From: Cristatella mucedo
Lineage: Eukaryota; Bryozoa; Phylactolaemata; Cristatellidae
DNA: 60,000 nucleotides
Assembly: GCA_009760855.2 (NCBI GenBank)
Contig: WPIO01000001.1
Span: 16,343,001-16,403,000, forward strand
Reading direction: 5' to 3'
The position numbers and the translations under genes were made by a program. The first letter of the stretch is position 1. The number at the start of each line of letters is the position of its first letter. Under the pieces are notes generated by a model that was given only the letters and a program-made list of their open reading frames with translations, was not told where the DNA came from and searched no databases. Below are positions 20,640 to 32,620 of the stretch, piece after piece.

Positions 20640-21340
20640 CGGCCATGTGGCCAACTGCTCCAGCGGCTAGCTTATCTTGAAGAATGCTTTCTGGGATGAG
20701 CTAAACAGCCGCTGATGAGAGATTCCAGGAGAGCAGACGATCAGGCTGGCCGAGCATGCGTGTCCTTGGCTAATAGTTTACAGATGCAGTCTACAGAAAT
20801 CAGTGCTCGAAGAAGATTGTACCCAAAACGGTAACCAGAACTTGTTTATCTATGCGAGTTGCAGCTTCGTTTCCCATCCAGTCTCAGGTTGGTCCTACGA
20901 ATATTGGAGGCGTCTTTTAGAAAATTCGTGCGCTATCACGGAGCACGGCCGACCACTTCTTTACTCGTGCGGTCACTGCACCCTTCTTGGCCTGACAAAT
21001 AAGATACATTTGTATTTTGGTTAATTGGTGTATTACTCTAGTAAAAAAAGGGGGAGGGGACGAGCAGGCAGGTTTCAGTGACTCCGAATACTGGCTGATT
21101 AGTGACTTTCGTTTTCGTCGTGCAGTAGTTTAGCATCGGCTTCTGTTCAACTGATGTCCAACCAAGACTTCTGTTGAGCGGCCATAAGTAGACCTACCTA
21201 CATTTGGCCAGCCATAACTTAGGGTTCTGAACCTTGACCCTCCGCGTGCCGACCACCACTGCTGGCTTCGGGAAAGGTCAAGGTTAAGCCCTCCCATTAG
21301 AACGTTCGGTGCCCCTTTAATGAATTCCGGCCTATCACCT
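20640..21340. other. Unassigned DNA
   Basis: Nothing recognised: no named repeat, RNA gene or exon. G-rich runs (GGGGGAGGGG) occur near 21050. Confidence 0.4.
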
Positions 21341-21344
21341 CGTG

Positions 21345-21455
21345 TGCTTTCTTTCCATTCTATGCGAAGTGCCTAGACAGAGATTGAGTTCTCTTTGGGC
21401 GAACCACAAATGTATTACTAATGTCAGCGCTATTATTATTATTATTATTATTATT
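21345..21455 (+). mobile_element. L2-type LINE 3' tail
   Basis: The tail GTGCCTAGACAGAGATTGAG is followed by TTCTCTTTGGGCG and an ATT array (21429-21452). Only the last about 100 bp of the element is present. Confidence 0.75.
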
Positions 21456-22779
21456 CTTGTGGTGCTCGGGAGTTCAATTTACGATCTCCGACAACGGAGG
21501 CTCAGGTTCTATCAGCTATTTCGACCTGAACCCACTTGCAAGAGAGGGGACGCGGCGGGCGAGTTTAATCTTCACGGGTCAACCGCCCGCGACGTCCGAA
21601 CGCTACCGAAAGCACTGCATTTTCCAAACTGCTTAGTGGGCGTGCACTCTTCAACATAGTTCCAGTCTCACAGGCATGGCTACGAAAAAACTTGGTGCTA
21701 AGATTATGCGGCGTATGAGGCAAATGAAGTCATCTTCCAAATGCGAGGCCTTTGGTCCCCCTACCAAAGAGCCTATTAATTTTGCTACATCCGCGACGCA
21801 TTTTACTCCCGAATTTTTTCTCGTTCCTTTGCAACCCCCTCCATAATCTTATCTTGCCTCACCATTCCGCAGCCCGAAAGCCGAAAAGTGCAGCCGGTCA
21901 ATCGGCGATCGAAAGAGCAGCCCGATTGTCATCCAATGAAAGGTGAATACATTGAAAGTTAAACTGCTAAAATTTCTCGCTCCTGTTTGTCGAAGGCGAA
22001 GTGGGTGCTGTACTAAACCATGACACCCACTCGCTCCGTACAGTCACCGCTCATTCGAAAGGAGGAAGCGTGGTTACGAAAGAAAACATTTTCGACTTGG
22101 CTTACATGAAAACAAGTCTACTTTCACTAGCAAAAGTATCCTCGAAGCCGATAAATTGGCAAGGCCATTTCCAGTTTTTACATGGACGTAGCGTAGTTGA
22201 ATTGCAGACGCACGATTCAAAATACTTAATTCGACCACCAACCATATCCTTACTTGCGCACATGCTAGCGATCCTCGAAGCGAACGAGATGTGTTTCTAA
22301 ATTCCCTCAAAGCAAAATGGACATTGTCAGAGCTTCCGTCGCCACTATCCACCTGCATGTAAGCAACTGCCAACCTTATCCCGGAGTTCATTTTAAGGTC
22401 TTAGAAGACCGCAAGCTTCATAAGCTCCAAAGTCACTTTCCTCCTTTTGAATTGCTTTGTTATGCTGCAGCCCACCGCAACTAGCACATTGGTACGTGCT
22501 TAATCTCAAATGTTGTCCCTCCCCTCTCTCAAAGAGGCCGTCTTCGAGCTAATCGCTAGAAAGCTAATACAGGAGTACAAAAATAAAATCGCCCAGTCTC
22601 CTTCCTGTCATTCCTTTCAAGGACACACGAAATAATGGTATAGGATCAGCTAAAAGTGAAAGCAGACACCAGCTTTTGGCAAGTAAATTCCAGTCACCAT
22701 TTTGTCATTCCGCAGAGAGCACTTCTGCAAGTCTATAACAAACGTTTGAGGACTATTGAATCAGGCAGAGTGTCTCAGC
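21456..22779. other. Unassigned DNA between LINE fragments
   Basis: No gene is recognised. A 56-codon frame starting ATG at 21676, just after a CTCACAG acceptor-like site, would be in phase with the QKI internal donor at 17020. Its basic MATKKLGAKIMRRMRQMK start does not convincingly match a known QKI C-terminus. Confidence 0.3.
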
Positions 22780-24220
22780 TAGTCTCATGTAGAATCTCTC
22801 GATGGCGTTTGATGCAATTTATCATCAAGTCCTTCTTGGAGTCCCATTGCCTCAAATGGCATCACTGGTGCAGCACTGAAATGGTTCAGGCTCTATCTTA
22901 GTAAGCGATTTCAGAGCCAAGATGCCGAATCGGTGAGCATTCGGCAAGTCTTTCAAGCATGGGTAACCTTTGGATGTCTTCTACTTTCTCTTCTTTTCAC
23001 AATGCACACTCTTCTATTGCCGATTTTAGTAGCTACGTGGCTTCTATTATTTAGATACCATAAACTTTCATTTCTATACAGGTAATACTCGTCTCTACCT
23101 TAGCTTCGATCCTTCCCGGCATTGCAGCACCTAGCTTCTCTTAGCTCCTATTTTCCTTACTTTGCTGACATTCAAGGATGGCAAACAATTATCTTAATTT
23201 AGTGAGGGCAATGTCAGGCTATTAACCGTGGGCCTATTTACTCGGCAACTCCATAGTTTTATCTCAAAATGGGCTCAGCCAGCAGCTCTCCTGCAGCATG
23301 AGCGAGAAAATTAGGTGTCCTCTTTCAAACTGGCCTCTCACTGGCTGATCACATTAACTATGCAGTCAAGTCCGCCTACTTTTAGTTAAGCTATACTGCA
23401 AAAACATTCGGGTCCGTTTAGATAAAGGCAGCATCGTCAAGTTAGTCCATTCATGTATGACTTCTCTCAAGACTTCTGTGATTCTGCCCTATCTTTCTTC
23501 TTGCCTACTCAATAATAATGACAATACATTTGATATAGCACCCACAGAGAACTAAATCCTCCGGATGGTACCAGACCTGGTAGCTAGGCGTGTCTGTCGT
23601 GAAAGTCATAGATACCACGTTGCAGCACTTATTTTCAATCTGAACTAGCTGTCCAACTGTTAAGTGTGCCTAGACTTGTTTAAAAGCAACGGCACGGCTG
23701 GTCACATGCACTCAAGTTCTGTCTATATTTACGGGCAGAAGCCAAAAGCTATACTACACATGATGATGACAGATATCACAGAAACTAGATGCCGGGCTTC
23801 GCTGCGATTGGCTGCAGCCAGTGGCGAATACCAATAACTGAACGACGACTGCTATTGATTGCAATTAGTAACTTCTAGCCACTGACTGGGACTCGCATCC
23901 GACTTGCGTCACGACATCTCCTGACTTGACCACATTTAAAAAGAAACTAAAAATGCACCTATTCATCACAGCATTTAGAGGGTCCCTGTAATTCTTCCTT
24001 TATGTGCTTATGCGTGCTGACACTGTGCATGCTGCCACTAACCACACTTGCATGCTGATCCTGTGCATGTCACCCCTAACCATGTTATTCGTGTTGTTTA
24101 TCAAACATGATACCACTCATTATGCGATCGTGTTTCCTTTGCAGCAAATGTAAAGCACCTAGAAAGAGATTTGATTTCTCTGAGGGCGTGTTATCAAGTG
24201 TATTATTATTATTATTATTA
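22780..24220 (+). mobile_element. L2/CR1-type LINE, heavily decayed, with 3' end
   Basis: Reverse-transcriptase traces appear in order: AFDAIYHQVLLG near 22800-22840, ALKWFRLYLSKRF near 22875-22910, TRLYLSFDPS near 23087-23115, and FKKKLKMHLF near 23935-23965. The 3' UTR follows (ATGTCACCCCTAACCATGTT, CTAGAAAGAGATTTGATTTC) with an ATT array at 24200-24220. Multiple frameshifts and stops show it is dead. Confidence 0.75.
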
Positions 24221-24232
24221 TCTCCTTACCCA

Positions 24233-24284
<52 letters not shown>
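24233..24284 (+). repeat. (CT)n microsatellite
   Basis: CT array of about 50 bp immediately after the LINE tail. Confidence 0.93.
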
Positions 24285-24287
<3 letters not shown>

Positions 24288-24989
24288 GGTTGCTTAGCTG
24301 TGCCTCCAATCAACCTCAATTCCTTCGATGACTCAGCCTTCAGGTCCTATGCACCCAAAGCCTTTAGCTTAGGACCAACCGGCATCATTGCATCTCGTGA
24401 CTAGCCGGTAAACTAGGGATAAACTAAAAAGCATATTCTTCCTTCACGCGAATCTTCCCTTATGTGTTTGCATGCGCCGAAATTGCGTACACCATTATCA
24501 ATCAATCAGTTGACATGCTTTCTTTTTAGCCGAATTCTGCCAATGCGGCTTGATACAGTTTTAGTTATCGCTGGGCAATATGGAAATGCATTATGGCTAT
24601 TGTTATTATTATATTGCCCTTGAATGCATTGGTGCTGTCCACTGCTGGCAGAATTCTTGGGTTTTCAATCCATGCAAGAAGTAGAAGGGTGACATTCCTT
24701 TCTGCCCCTGTAGCGAGCTTCCTGTAAAAAGTCCTGTTCAAGACTCCGCGGAGATTTACTAATGTAGAAAAAGCTAAAGCAATTTTGTGCATTGTGACAT
24801 GGGTTATGGATCATCGGTTGAGGACCCGGTATTGTGGCGTCTCGGTGAGTCAAATAAGTGGAATTTTAGACATGGGATAACTCTACGAAAGGCTGAACGA
24901 GATTACGCCCCAAAGTTTCACTGTCGCGACTACATTGCGACGTGCAGACTTTCTTTTGGTTTTAGGGAATTCTTTTCGCACTTTTTACT
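24285..24989. other. Unassigned DNA with a short LINE-like segment
   Basis: Just after the CT array, 24305-24400 reads approximately PPINLNSFDDSAFRSYAPKA, resembling the ORF end of the resident L2 ([14 protein letters not shown]). The rest is unassigned. Confidence 0.45.
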
Positions 24990-25153
24990 AGGTCTTAGCT
25001 CGGTGGTGAGGCGATCGCTCTTAACGACCCAGATCATGGGTTTGAGTCCTGCAGTGGGCGATCCTTTACTTCCCACTGCATGAGGTATCCATGATAGCCA
25101 TTAATGCTCTTCTGCCGCTATATAAATGAAGCTGTCGAATCAGCTCATCTTTA
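24990..25153 (+). mobile_element. tRNA-derived SINE
   Basis: The A-box region is GGTCTTAGCTCGGTGGTGAG and the B box GGGTTTGAGTCCTGCAG. The body has GGGCGATCC, GATAGCC, CTCTTCTGCCGCTATATAAA and the 3' end GAATCAGCTCATCTTTAA. Confidence 0.8.
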
Positions 25154-27300
25154 AGTAGCATCGGATTCGGGCGGCGATCGGGCGCATGCCGAGAAAGCAA
25201 GCGCTCGATGAATATCTCAGCGAATAAGCAAATCACCAGGCCGGGAGCTTACGGCTCGTCGTTCGTGCTTTGGCCAATTTATGGCCCATCGAATTAGGAG
25301 AACGCCCACCGCTCATTCGATGTCAGCTGACGGGCACTCTTTTTTGATGCGGATTGATGGCCGGACCCTTGGATGTTAATTTACGGTCCCATCCTCCCGT
25401 GAGGATGAGAATGTAGGAGTGGGCGCAGCAGCTTTGAGGATATTCTGAGATAGCCCGCCAACCCAAAAGCGGCATGTTGAGAAAGCGTCGCTGTAGCCCT
25501 ACTGAACCGGCGCGTTTTGCCATAGCGTTCCGATAGAGGTTTCGTGCTTTCCGGCGGTAGACCGTGCAGCGGGGCTTCCTCTCATCTCTATCTCTATTCG
25601 TCAGTCTTCCCGATCAGTTGTTCTCTTCTAGTACGCTTACTAAAAATGCGATCGAGCGGTTCAACAGCTTAGAAACTTTGCTCTGCAAGCCATCCTGGGA
25701 ATTAATCAAGTGCTCTCGACCAATCCTTAGCAAAGACTAATTTGTCTTTAAAGGAGCTGCCTTCTATACCTTCGTAGGACTCGCAAGCCAGTGCTGCTGA
25801 TGTGCTATACGGCCAGCTCTGAGTCACCAGGCTGGGCCTTCAACTTGTTGCACGACGATCCCGTTGGCCTTGGGCAGTCGGTCAAACTGTGAAGAGAGCT
25901 CCGAACGCGGACTAAGTGCGGCACGGAGTAGTCCCAGTCGCTTATCACTCGCCGCTCGCTGGCGGTCCAGACGCCGCGTCCGTCCAAGAACGAAGAGAGA
26001 TCGGCTGCCCCATGACTTGTTAAGTGGCCGCGCTATTCCCTACTCCCGCCGCGGTAAGGCCATGTGGACTGGAGCCTCTGCGAGCTGAGACGCGCTTCGC
26101 GAGCGAGAGTCCCCGTCTTTTTTTTTACGATCGTTCGTCGGTATTCCACGAGAGCACGGCTGGTTGCCGTCGTGGGTTAGCTGAGGACGTCATTTCTCAC
26201 GTTCGCGAGCGCTTGCCTCATTGCTATTCAGCGTCCCACTGTAGCTCTGGTGTAGCCAAAGTTTCCCAGTAGTATTTAGTCCTCAGTTTTTGTATGCGCA
26301 TGCGGCTCGTTATAAAGAGAACCGAAGCGTCGTTCCCCTTAGACAGTCATGTGACTATGCGCCGACGTAACTAGGGCGGGGAAGGTCGAGAGGAAAATGG
26401 CGTACGCCCTTTCCCTAGTCCAAGTTACAGTCTTATAACGTGGTTAAACAGTGCACATAACAAATTAAATACGTTGATCGTCCTTGTTTAGGTCGCTAAC
26501 TTGCTTACTTCATCGTCTCGTTCTGTCCGGTGCGATACGCTGCATTACGTCGATTAAGAAGCCCGTTTCGGCCTTAGAATGACTGTCATCTGACATGATA
26601 ATCAGTTAGTCATACTTTATCTCTCTTCGGCTTTTGAATGTGTAGACTTGCTAGTGCACGGTGGACCATCTATATGGTCTGACGTATTCTAGAAGTACAA
26701 AATACGTATTCCCACGATGACAGGCGCACTATTTTCAAAGGGGCTGGTTCTGGATGGCTCTGGAAGGTCCTCCCCGGCGGCCTGGGGGGGCGTGGCTTTC
26801 CAAACGCGGCACGGTCGCTTTCACTCGCGGAGGATACCTCAACGCATCGCTCCGATATCTATAATTGCAGGGCTGACGTAGCCCAGCCGAAGGATTTTCA
26901 TCGCTACGTTGGCACGAAAAGAGAATGGATGCAGCGTTGGTTTGCTAGATAACGGGACCAGAGCGAGCCCACAGTAAAGGGCAGCACGGCTGCCGCACTC
27001 CTTCCTTGTGCCAGAAGCTCATTCGTATCGCCCAAGCATTCCGTGATCCGGCGGCCTTCTTGAGTGCATCATCGATGTCAAACCGGATGTCCACGACGAA
27101 GGCAGAACGGGACGACCGCGTCCGGTATGGAGGCCGTGGTCCCGTCTTCAATGACGAGTTCTGGCAGTTTTGGGCTGTCGCGAGCCTCGACGTGCCCGTC
27201 GACGGTCACCTGCTGCTTTACGCGATCTGGTAGGGAAGCAACCGGTCCGTTCAGGGCAAGGTCATGCGTGTTCCTGACCTACGGCATCACTGGACGGCAA
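25154..27300. other. GC-rich unassigned segment
   Basis: About 2.1 kb of relatively GC-rich DNA contains overlapping open frames on both strands, for example 26945-27151 (-) and 27006-27233 (+). I recognise no domain, terminal repeat or exon. It could be an unclassified mobile element or the control region of a gene I cannot see. Confidence 0.35.
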
Positions 27301-27307
27301 GGGCAGA

Positions 27308-27786
27308 GTGGGTAAGGTTCCAGCCTATCTCTTCGACATACTCCCCCATCAGGCCAAGCATCGTACCACCCGCTTTTCGGAATCCAACAGTCTAGAAATA
27401 CCTCGTACAAACCTCAAATTCTTTGGAGACCGTGCATTTAGTTCGTATGCTCCCAAAGCCTGGAACTCCCTCCCGACCTGCGTCAAAACCACATTTAAAA
27501 AGAACTTGAAGACACACCTATTTAGGACAGCATTTAATGGGTCCCTGTGATTCGTCCTTGATGAGCTTATGCGTGCTGACACTGTGCATGCTGCCACTAA
27601 CCACATTTGCATGCTGATTCTGTGCATGTCACCCCTAACCATGTTATTCATTTCGTTTGTTTTTCAAGCATGATTTTACTTACCATTCAATTGCATTTCA
27701 CTTTACAGCAAATGTAAAGCGCCTATAGAGAGACTAAGTTCTCTGAGGGCGCTTTGTCAGGTGAATTATTATTATTATTATTATTA
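27308..27786 (+). mobile_element. 5'-truncated L2-type LINE (ORF2 end plus 3' UTR)
   Basis: The final 77 codons of the LINE ORF are open: [36 protein letters not shown] and KTHLFRTAFNGSL then TGA. The 3' UTR follows, with CCTATAGAGAGACTAAGTTC, and an ATT array at 27764-27786. It is highly similar to the 51.3 kb copy, so it is relatively young. Confidence 0.9.
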
Positions 27787-29705
27787 AGGTAGAGTTTCGC
27801 TTGGCATAGGTGGCACGGGGCTCCATAAATCGAATCAATGAAATGGCTCAATGCATGAACGGGTGAAAAGATCAATCGCTCGCGATGAAAGACCTCCTGG
27901 CTTTAAAAGTCTAGACGAGTCCGATTTACCACGATCAGCAGTTACCCTTAAGAGAGTATTTTCGAAAGGGGTAAAAAAACAACGGACGGCGATTGACCAT
28001 GCAAGCGACCTCGGAAGGGGAAGTTTCTACTCGCGATGGTGTGGGTTGTGTGTGGTAAGTAAATGCTAGCCCGATGGCAATGCCTTGATTTCCGTTTATT
28101 GGATGGCAATTGGGTCACCGACCCGGCGATTTCTCAGAACGAAATATTTGGAATTATGGTTATATTGCTATGCTATGCCGGTGCTGGTTCGACGTAACGA
28201 GCATTCGGCTCCAACATTTTTCAAGTGGCGACAAACCAGCCAAGCGCCACCCGTTGGCTTTCAGCCAGCCAAAGCGACTCGTGTACGCCGTACTTCCGGT
28301 CACGCCTACATGCTCTCTGCTAAGGACTCCAAAGTAGGCCTCGCGAATGACGTGCGCCCGCTCGAATATCCCTATATTGCCACTTTGAACCGAGACGCAC
28401 CTTTTAAAAGTAGGATTAACCTACTTGGACGGAGCAAAAATAAGCTCCTGCACGTCACGTAGCAAGAGGTGGATGCAGTAAGTTAATTCATGCGATACTC
28501 TGCAGAGAAACTGTGGGCGTGGCACCGCCATCGCAGAATGGCGAAGCACCTACAGAACTTGCGTCTTAATGGCAATACCGCGAGGAAAAGTCTGGAAATG
28601 AGAGCGAATTGTTAAGTGCCTATTTCTCTCGGATGAATTATTCTGCCAAGAATCGATGTATCTTACCTCTCTTGCAACACCAGACTTCGTGCGTCGGCTC
28701 GGAAACAAAGGTGCCCCGGTGCATTGCACAGTATTCGCGTGGCCAGAGTAGGTAAGTACTTACAAATCTATTTTTCAATATCTTAGTTACACTCGGACCC
28801 TTATACCTTTGACGCCACTTCTGAGACCAGCGAGAGGAGAATTCCGATAAAGAGAACATGTTGTTTGATCCGCGCAGCAGAGAGCCAGCCGATGCCCAAC
28901 ACCAACAGTTTATTCCAACGCACGGAGCCCCCCCACCCCCGGCGCACGGCTCCTTTCGGCCCCTTCTCCCACTCGACTCCCCGCCACCACTCATCCTGTG
29001 AGTTGGTGGAAGGACAAAGCCGGCCTGTGGATAAACCACGGCCGTCAGACCACAGCCGTGCACTGGCCTGTCCCTAGGCCACAGCCACCAGCTGTTAGAG
29101 CTGGGGTGATTTAGGGCACTGCCGGTCTGCTTGCACTTGCAGTGTGCCGGCAAGCCCAGCAATCGCAGAGAACCACATATCACAAAACATGTCGAAGCTT
29201 TCATTCAGCCCTGGCATGTTCGTTGCCGTATGGTACCCGGTCAAAGGCATTGGCAGTTGAAAGGCTAGGCTAGATATGGCAGATATGTATATCTAGATAT
29301 GGCTATAGCCATAGGCTACATATGGCCGGCTGTGCAGTTCGTTCTGACCGCGTCCTCAATAAGAAACATCCTCAAAAATTGAGATATACTTGAAAACGGC
29401 ATTACAGATATCCGAAATCCGCAATTATCTTGCGAGATGCTGGAGGGGACTAGTCATAGTCATGCACTCCTGCAAAGTTAGCCGTTGTATTTGTACTGCG
29501 ATGAGAGCTACCAACGAGAAAGACCTCGTATGCGGCTGCCTTCCGCCAAACGCCCTTCAGCCAAAAAGAACGGTGACTTCTAAGGACCGCAGAGGCCAGG
29601 CGTCGGCAATTCTTGGGGGAAACTAGGATTTTCCCTAAAAGAATCCTACAATTATGTGATTGTGAACTTCGTTGATGCCATTATGAACTTTGGGCTTAAC
29701 TGCTA
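27787..29705. other. Unassigned DNA
   Basis: No gene or named repeat is recognised. The longest frame, 28638-29204 on the - strand (188 codons), is Gly/Ser/Cys-rich without a recognisable domain. A TATGGC/AGATAT-rich imperfect repeat occurs at 29270-29325. Confidence 0.35.
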
Positions 29706-30110
29706 CGTCGTTTATGTAGCGCCGCCAGAGAGCTTTATCTTTACGAAAGCGCTTTACAACTATCTCAAGAGAATCAATACCCAAGTGTTAGTTACATGCA
29801 CGGTATCAAGAATGCAAAAGCAATCAGAATTATGCTTAGGCCAGCATGCTAAAGCAAGCACGAAGACGCTCATGGCCACCGGTTAGTAAGACCTTTGGCT
29901 TGTAATGTGAACTGAATCATGCACATGTGTATAAATAATACGCATGCAGAATGCGCCGAATCAAAAACAGATAAGTTCACTTAGGCAAAGGAAAGGATGG
30001 CCGAAGCAGATGAGTCTTTAGCTGAGACTTAAAAGACGCGAGATCATTGCAGGACTGAAGACCACTTAAGAAATAGCCGCGATAAGTCTGTCGCCTTAAC
30101 CTGCAGTCGC
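29706..30110 (-). mobile_element. Decayed L2-like LINE 3' end (second subfamily)
   Basis: At 29713-29762 the + strand carries the reverse of an L2-type tail (TAGCGCCGCCAGAGAGC, AAGCGCTTTACA). At about 30005-30065 the - strand reads approximately DLASFKSQLKTHLLRP, the LINE ORF end. The intervening sequence is not similar to the main family. Confidence 0.45.
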
Positions 30111-30490
<380 letters not shown>

Positions 30491-30626
30491 TGGGCTAATG
30501 AGTCATAGCGCCATGGTTAGCTGCAATAAACGTGTTAACGAGTCTGCGAGAAGTCCCTGCCGAACCAGCAGTAATAGACAAGCAATTACTTGCGTTTTCG
30601 CTAATTCTGTGTTGCACCTATGTATT

Positions 30627-30772
30627 ACCCCAGGGTTAAGGTGCTCGCTCTTCAAGACCCAGGTCGTGAGATCGAGCTCAGCAGTGGCCACCATTGATTG
30701 GCCACTGCAGGCAATGGTGATTGCGTTAAGGCTCTTCTGCTGCTATATAAGTGAGGATGGTGAATCAGCAAG
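30627..30772 (+). mobile_element. tRNA-derived SINE (A box lost or 5'-truncated)
   Basis: AGGTGCTCGCTCTTCAAGAC, a decayed B box (GAGATCGAGCTCAGCAG), the body GGTGATTGCG, GGCTCTTCTGCTGCTATATA and 3' GAATCAGCA are in the family order. Confidence 0.7.
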
Positions 30773-31244
30773 TCTTTTTGCTGATAGTGCTGCTTTCGGA
30801 ATTACGACCGCCGTGTTTTCACTATTTGGCGTATTGCGAGCGTCAGGTCTGCACAGATTGTATACCTTGTGTCGCTACTGGAGCTAGTGAGGGTCACCCG
30901 GACATAAAAGGCGAACGTAACAGTACAGCGTTCGTTTTACTGCAGGGCGATTAAAGTCAGCGTTTTAAAGTGCTTATTACGCTAATGAGCATGCATCTTT
31001 CTCACCTTAGCAATGTACAATCGGGGACTTTAGCATTTCCACGAATTCAGATGGTATCCGTCCAAACAGTTGGAAGTAGGAACTTAGTGCTCCCGGAATC
31101 CATCTGCATACCTTTTACAATCATGCGTGCACAGAGTTATGCTGCTACAAACCTGTGTCTAATTGTCTCTAGAATAAATGTAGTTGAATACAAAGAGTGC
31201 AAGCATCGGGGCGCCGAACTTAATGAACACTCCGGCTACTTGTG
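30773..31244. other. Unassigned DNA
   Basis: Nothing recognised; only short chance frames. Confidence 0.4.
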
Positions 31245-31412
31245 AGCCGTGATGGCACACTAGGTAAGGCGGTTGCTTTCACGACCTCGGTCCCGAGGTC
31301 GTGGGTTCGATTCCTGCGGTGGGCGATACTTTATCGCCACTGCAAGCGGTGGTGATAGCCGTAAAGGCTCTTCTGTCGCTATACAAAAAGAGGCTGTTTA
31401 ATCAGCTAGGAT
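31245..31412 (+). mobile_element. tRNA-derived SINE
   Basis: The head is GTGATGGCACACTAGGTAAG and the B box GGTTCGATTCC at 31304-31314. The body has GGGCGATACT, GGTGATAGCC, GGCTCTTCTGTCGCTATACA and the end AATCAGCTAGG. It is closest to the nested copy at 150-316. Confidence 0.85.
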
Positions 31413-31505
31413 TTATTTATTTACTTTGGAGACCGTGGGGGCTCGTATCCCCTAACTATTTATGTGAGTGGTCATGGACTTCTCTCATGGCAGAGTTCCA
31501 GCAAG

Positions 31506-32282
31506 TCATAAAAATAATAACAATATTAATAATACACTTGATAAAGCGCCCTCAGAGAACTCAATCTCTTTCTAGGCACTTTACATTTGCTGCAAAAGAA
31601 GCACTATCGAATTGTTAGTGATAGCATGCTCAATAAACAATAAGAATAACATGGTTAGGGGTGACATGCACAGGGTCAGCATGCAACTACGGTTAGTGTC
31701 AGCATCCATAAGCGCATAAAAAATATTCACAGGGGCCTACTAAATGCTGCGATAAATGGATGAGTTTTTAGTTTCTTTTTAACTGTGGCCAAGTCAGATG
31801 TTGTGACCGAAGTCGGGCGTGAATTCCAAGCTTTGGGAGCATACGAATTAAAGGGATGGTCTCCAAAGGATTTGAAGTCTGTACAAGGTATTGGTAAAAC
31901 GATTAGATTCCGAAAACCGGGCGGTACGACGCTTAGCCCGGTGGGGGAGTAGATCCGATAGGTAGGCTGAAGCCAAAGAATGAAGGGATCAAAAAGTGAG
32001 TGACAAAACCTTGGCGTTGATGCGTTGCTTAATATATAATATATATTTAATTTATATAGCGCCCCAAGAGAACTTAATCTCTATTCAGGCGCTTCACATA
32101 TGCCTCGGGGCTCGAGCCCACGACCTAAGTAAGACCTTGGTCGGGGCGAACACCTTAACCGCTAGACCAAACCAGCTCGGCATGACCAGGAGCCAGGGCA
32201 GGTCGGCGAGAAGTGTTCTGATGTGACACCGGCAACGCTCATGACAGACAAGCCTAGCTGTAGAGTTTTGCACCAGTCAAGT
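31506..32282 (-). mobile_element. L2-type LINE 3' portion, split by a nested SINE
   Basis: On the + strand it begins with ATTAATAATACACTTGATAA and the reversed tail (CTCAATCTCTTTCTAGGC), then 3' UTR and ORF end. It is interrupted at 32036-32184 and resumes with GGTCGGCGAGAAGTG, the HITPLLADLHW-equivalent block, ending about 32282. Stops and indels are present. Confidence 0.8.
32036..32184 (-). mobile_element. Chimeric SINE: tRNA-like head joined to an L2-type 3' tail
   Basis: Read on the - strand: TTTGGTCTAGCGGTTAAGGT (A box region), then GGGCTCGAGCCCCG (B box, palindromic). The next part is GTGAAGCGCCTGAATAGAG and ATTAAGTTCTCTTGGGGCGC, homologous to the terminal tail of the resident L2 copies, and a TATA/TTAA-rich end. 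The head differs from the common SINE family. It is inserted in an L2 copy whose sequence continues on both sides. Confidence 0.7.
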
Positions 32283-32480
32283 CATAATAACAACTGTACA
32301 AGTAAAACATTCGTTTAGCCCCCAATGAAGATTAATTATCTTTCGCGGCAATTTTCATACGCCGGATTATGTTTAACACGGATAACCTCACGCAAGTTTC
32401 CGCGATGCTGCTAATCAGTTATATGCAGCTTTTCTCGTTACTAAATTAATAGATGGACGAGCTAGCGACTCCATGCTGAT
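32283..32480. other. Unassigned spacer left of CpG island
   Basis: No feature is recognised. Composition switches abruptly to CpG-rich at about 32480. Confidence 0.4.
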
Positions 32481-32620
32481 GAGCCGCGCACGCGCGCCCA
32501 AGCCCCAGCGGGGCGGGGCGGGCCGACGGTCCCACCACTAAGTGACCTTGGCCGCGAGTCCACGCGCATGCGCGGGTTCAAAAAGCCGCCGCGACGAAAT
32601 GCTGCTCGACCTGCGCACCA
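32481..32620 (+). promoter_or_regulatory. CpG-island promoter, candidate CENP-A promoter
   Basis: A GC box cluster (GCGGGGCGGGGCGGGCC, about 32508-32524) is followed by CpG-rich DNA that continues to about 33420. No TATA box is visible at a suitable spacing. The island starts 140 bp before the ATG assigned to CENP-A exon 1. Short upstream ATGs (near 32568 and 32599) are out of frame unless transcription starts after them. Confidence 0.5.

Noticed and set aside
21676-21846. Downstream QKI terminal exon (frame starting MATKK, phase-compatible with donor 17020)
   Set aside because: The acceptor and phase fit, but the peptide lacks the HPYQR-type end and it lies 4.6 kb away next to LINE sequence; chance is more likely.
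28638-29204. 188-codon - strand frame as a gene
   Set aside because: No recognisable domain, no start or promoter context, and composition like the surrounding noncoding DNA.
31245-31330. Second tRNA-gene candidate
   Set aside because: Same reasoning: SINE family member with body and tail.
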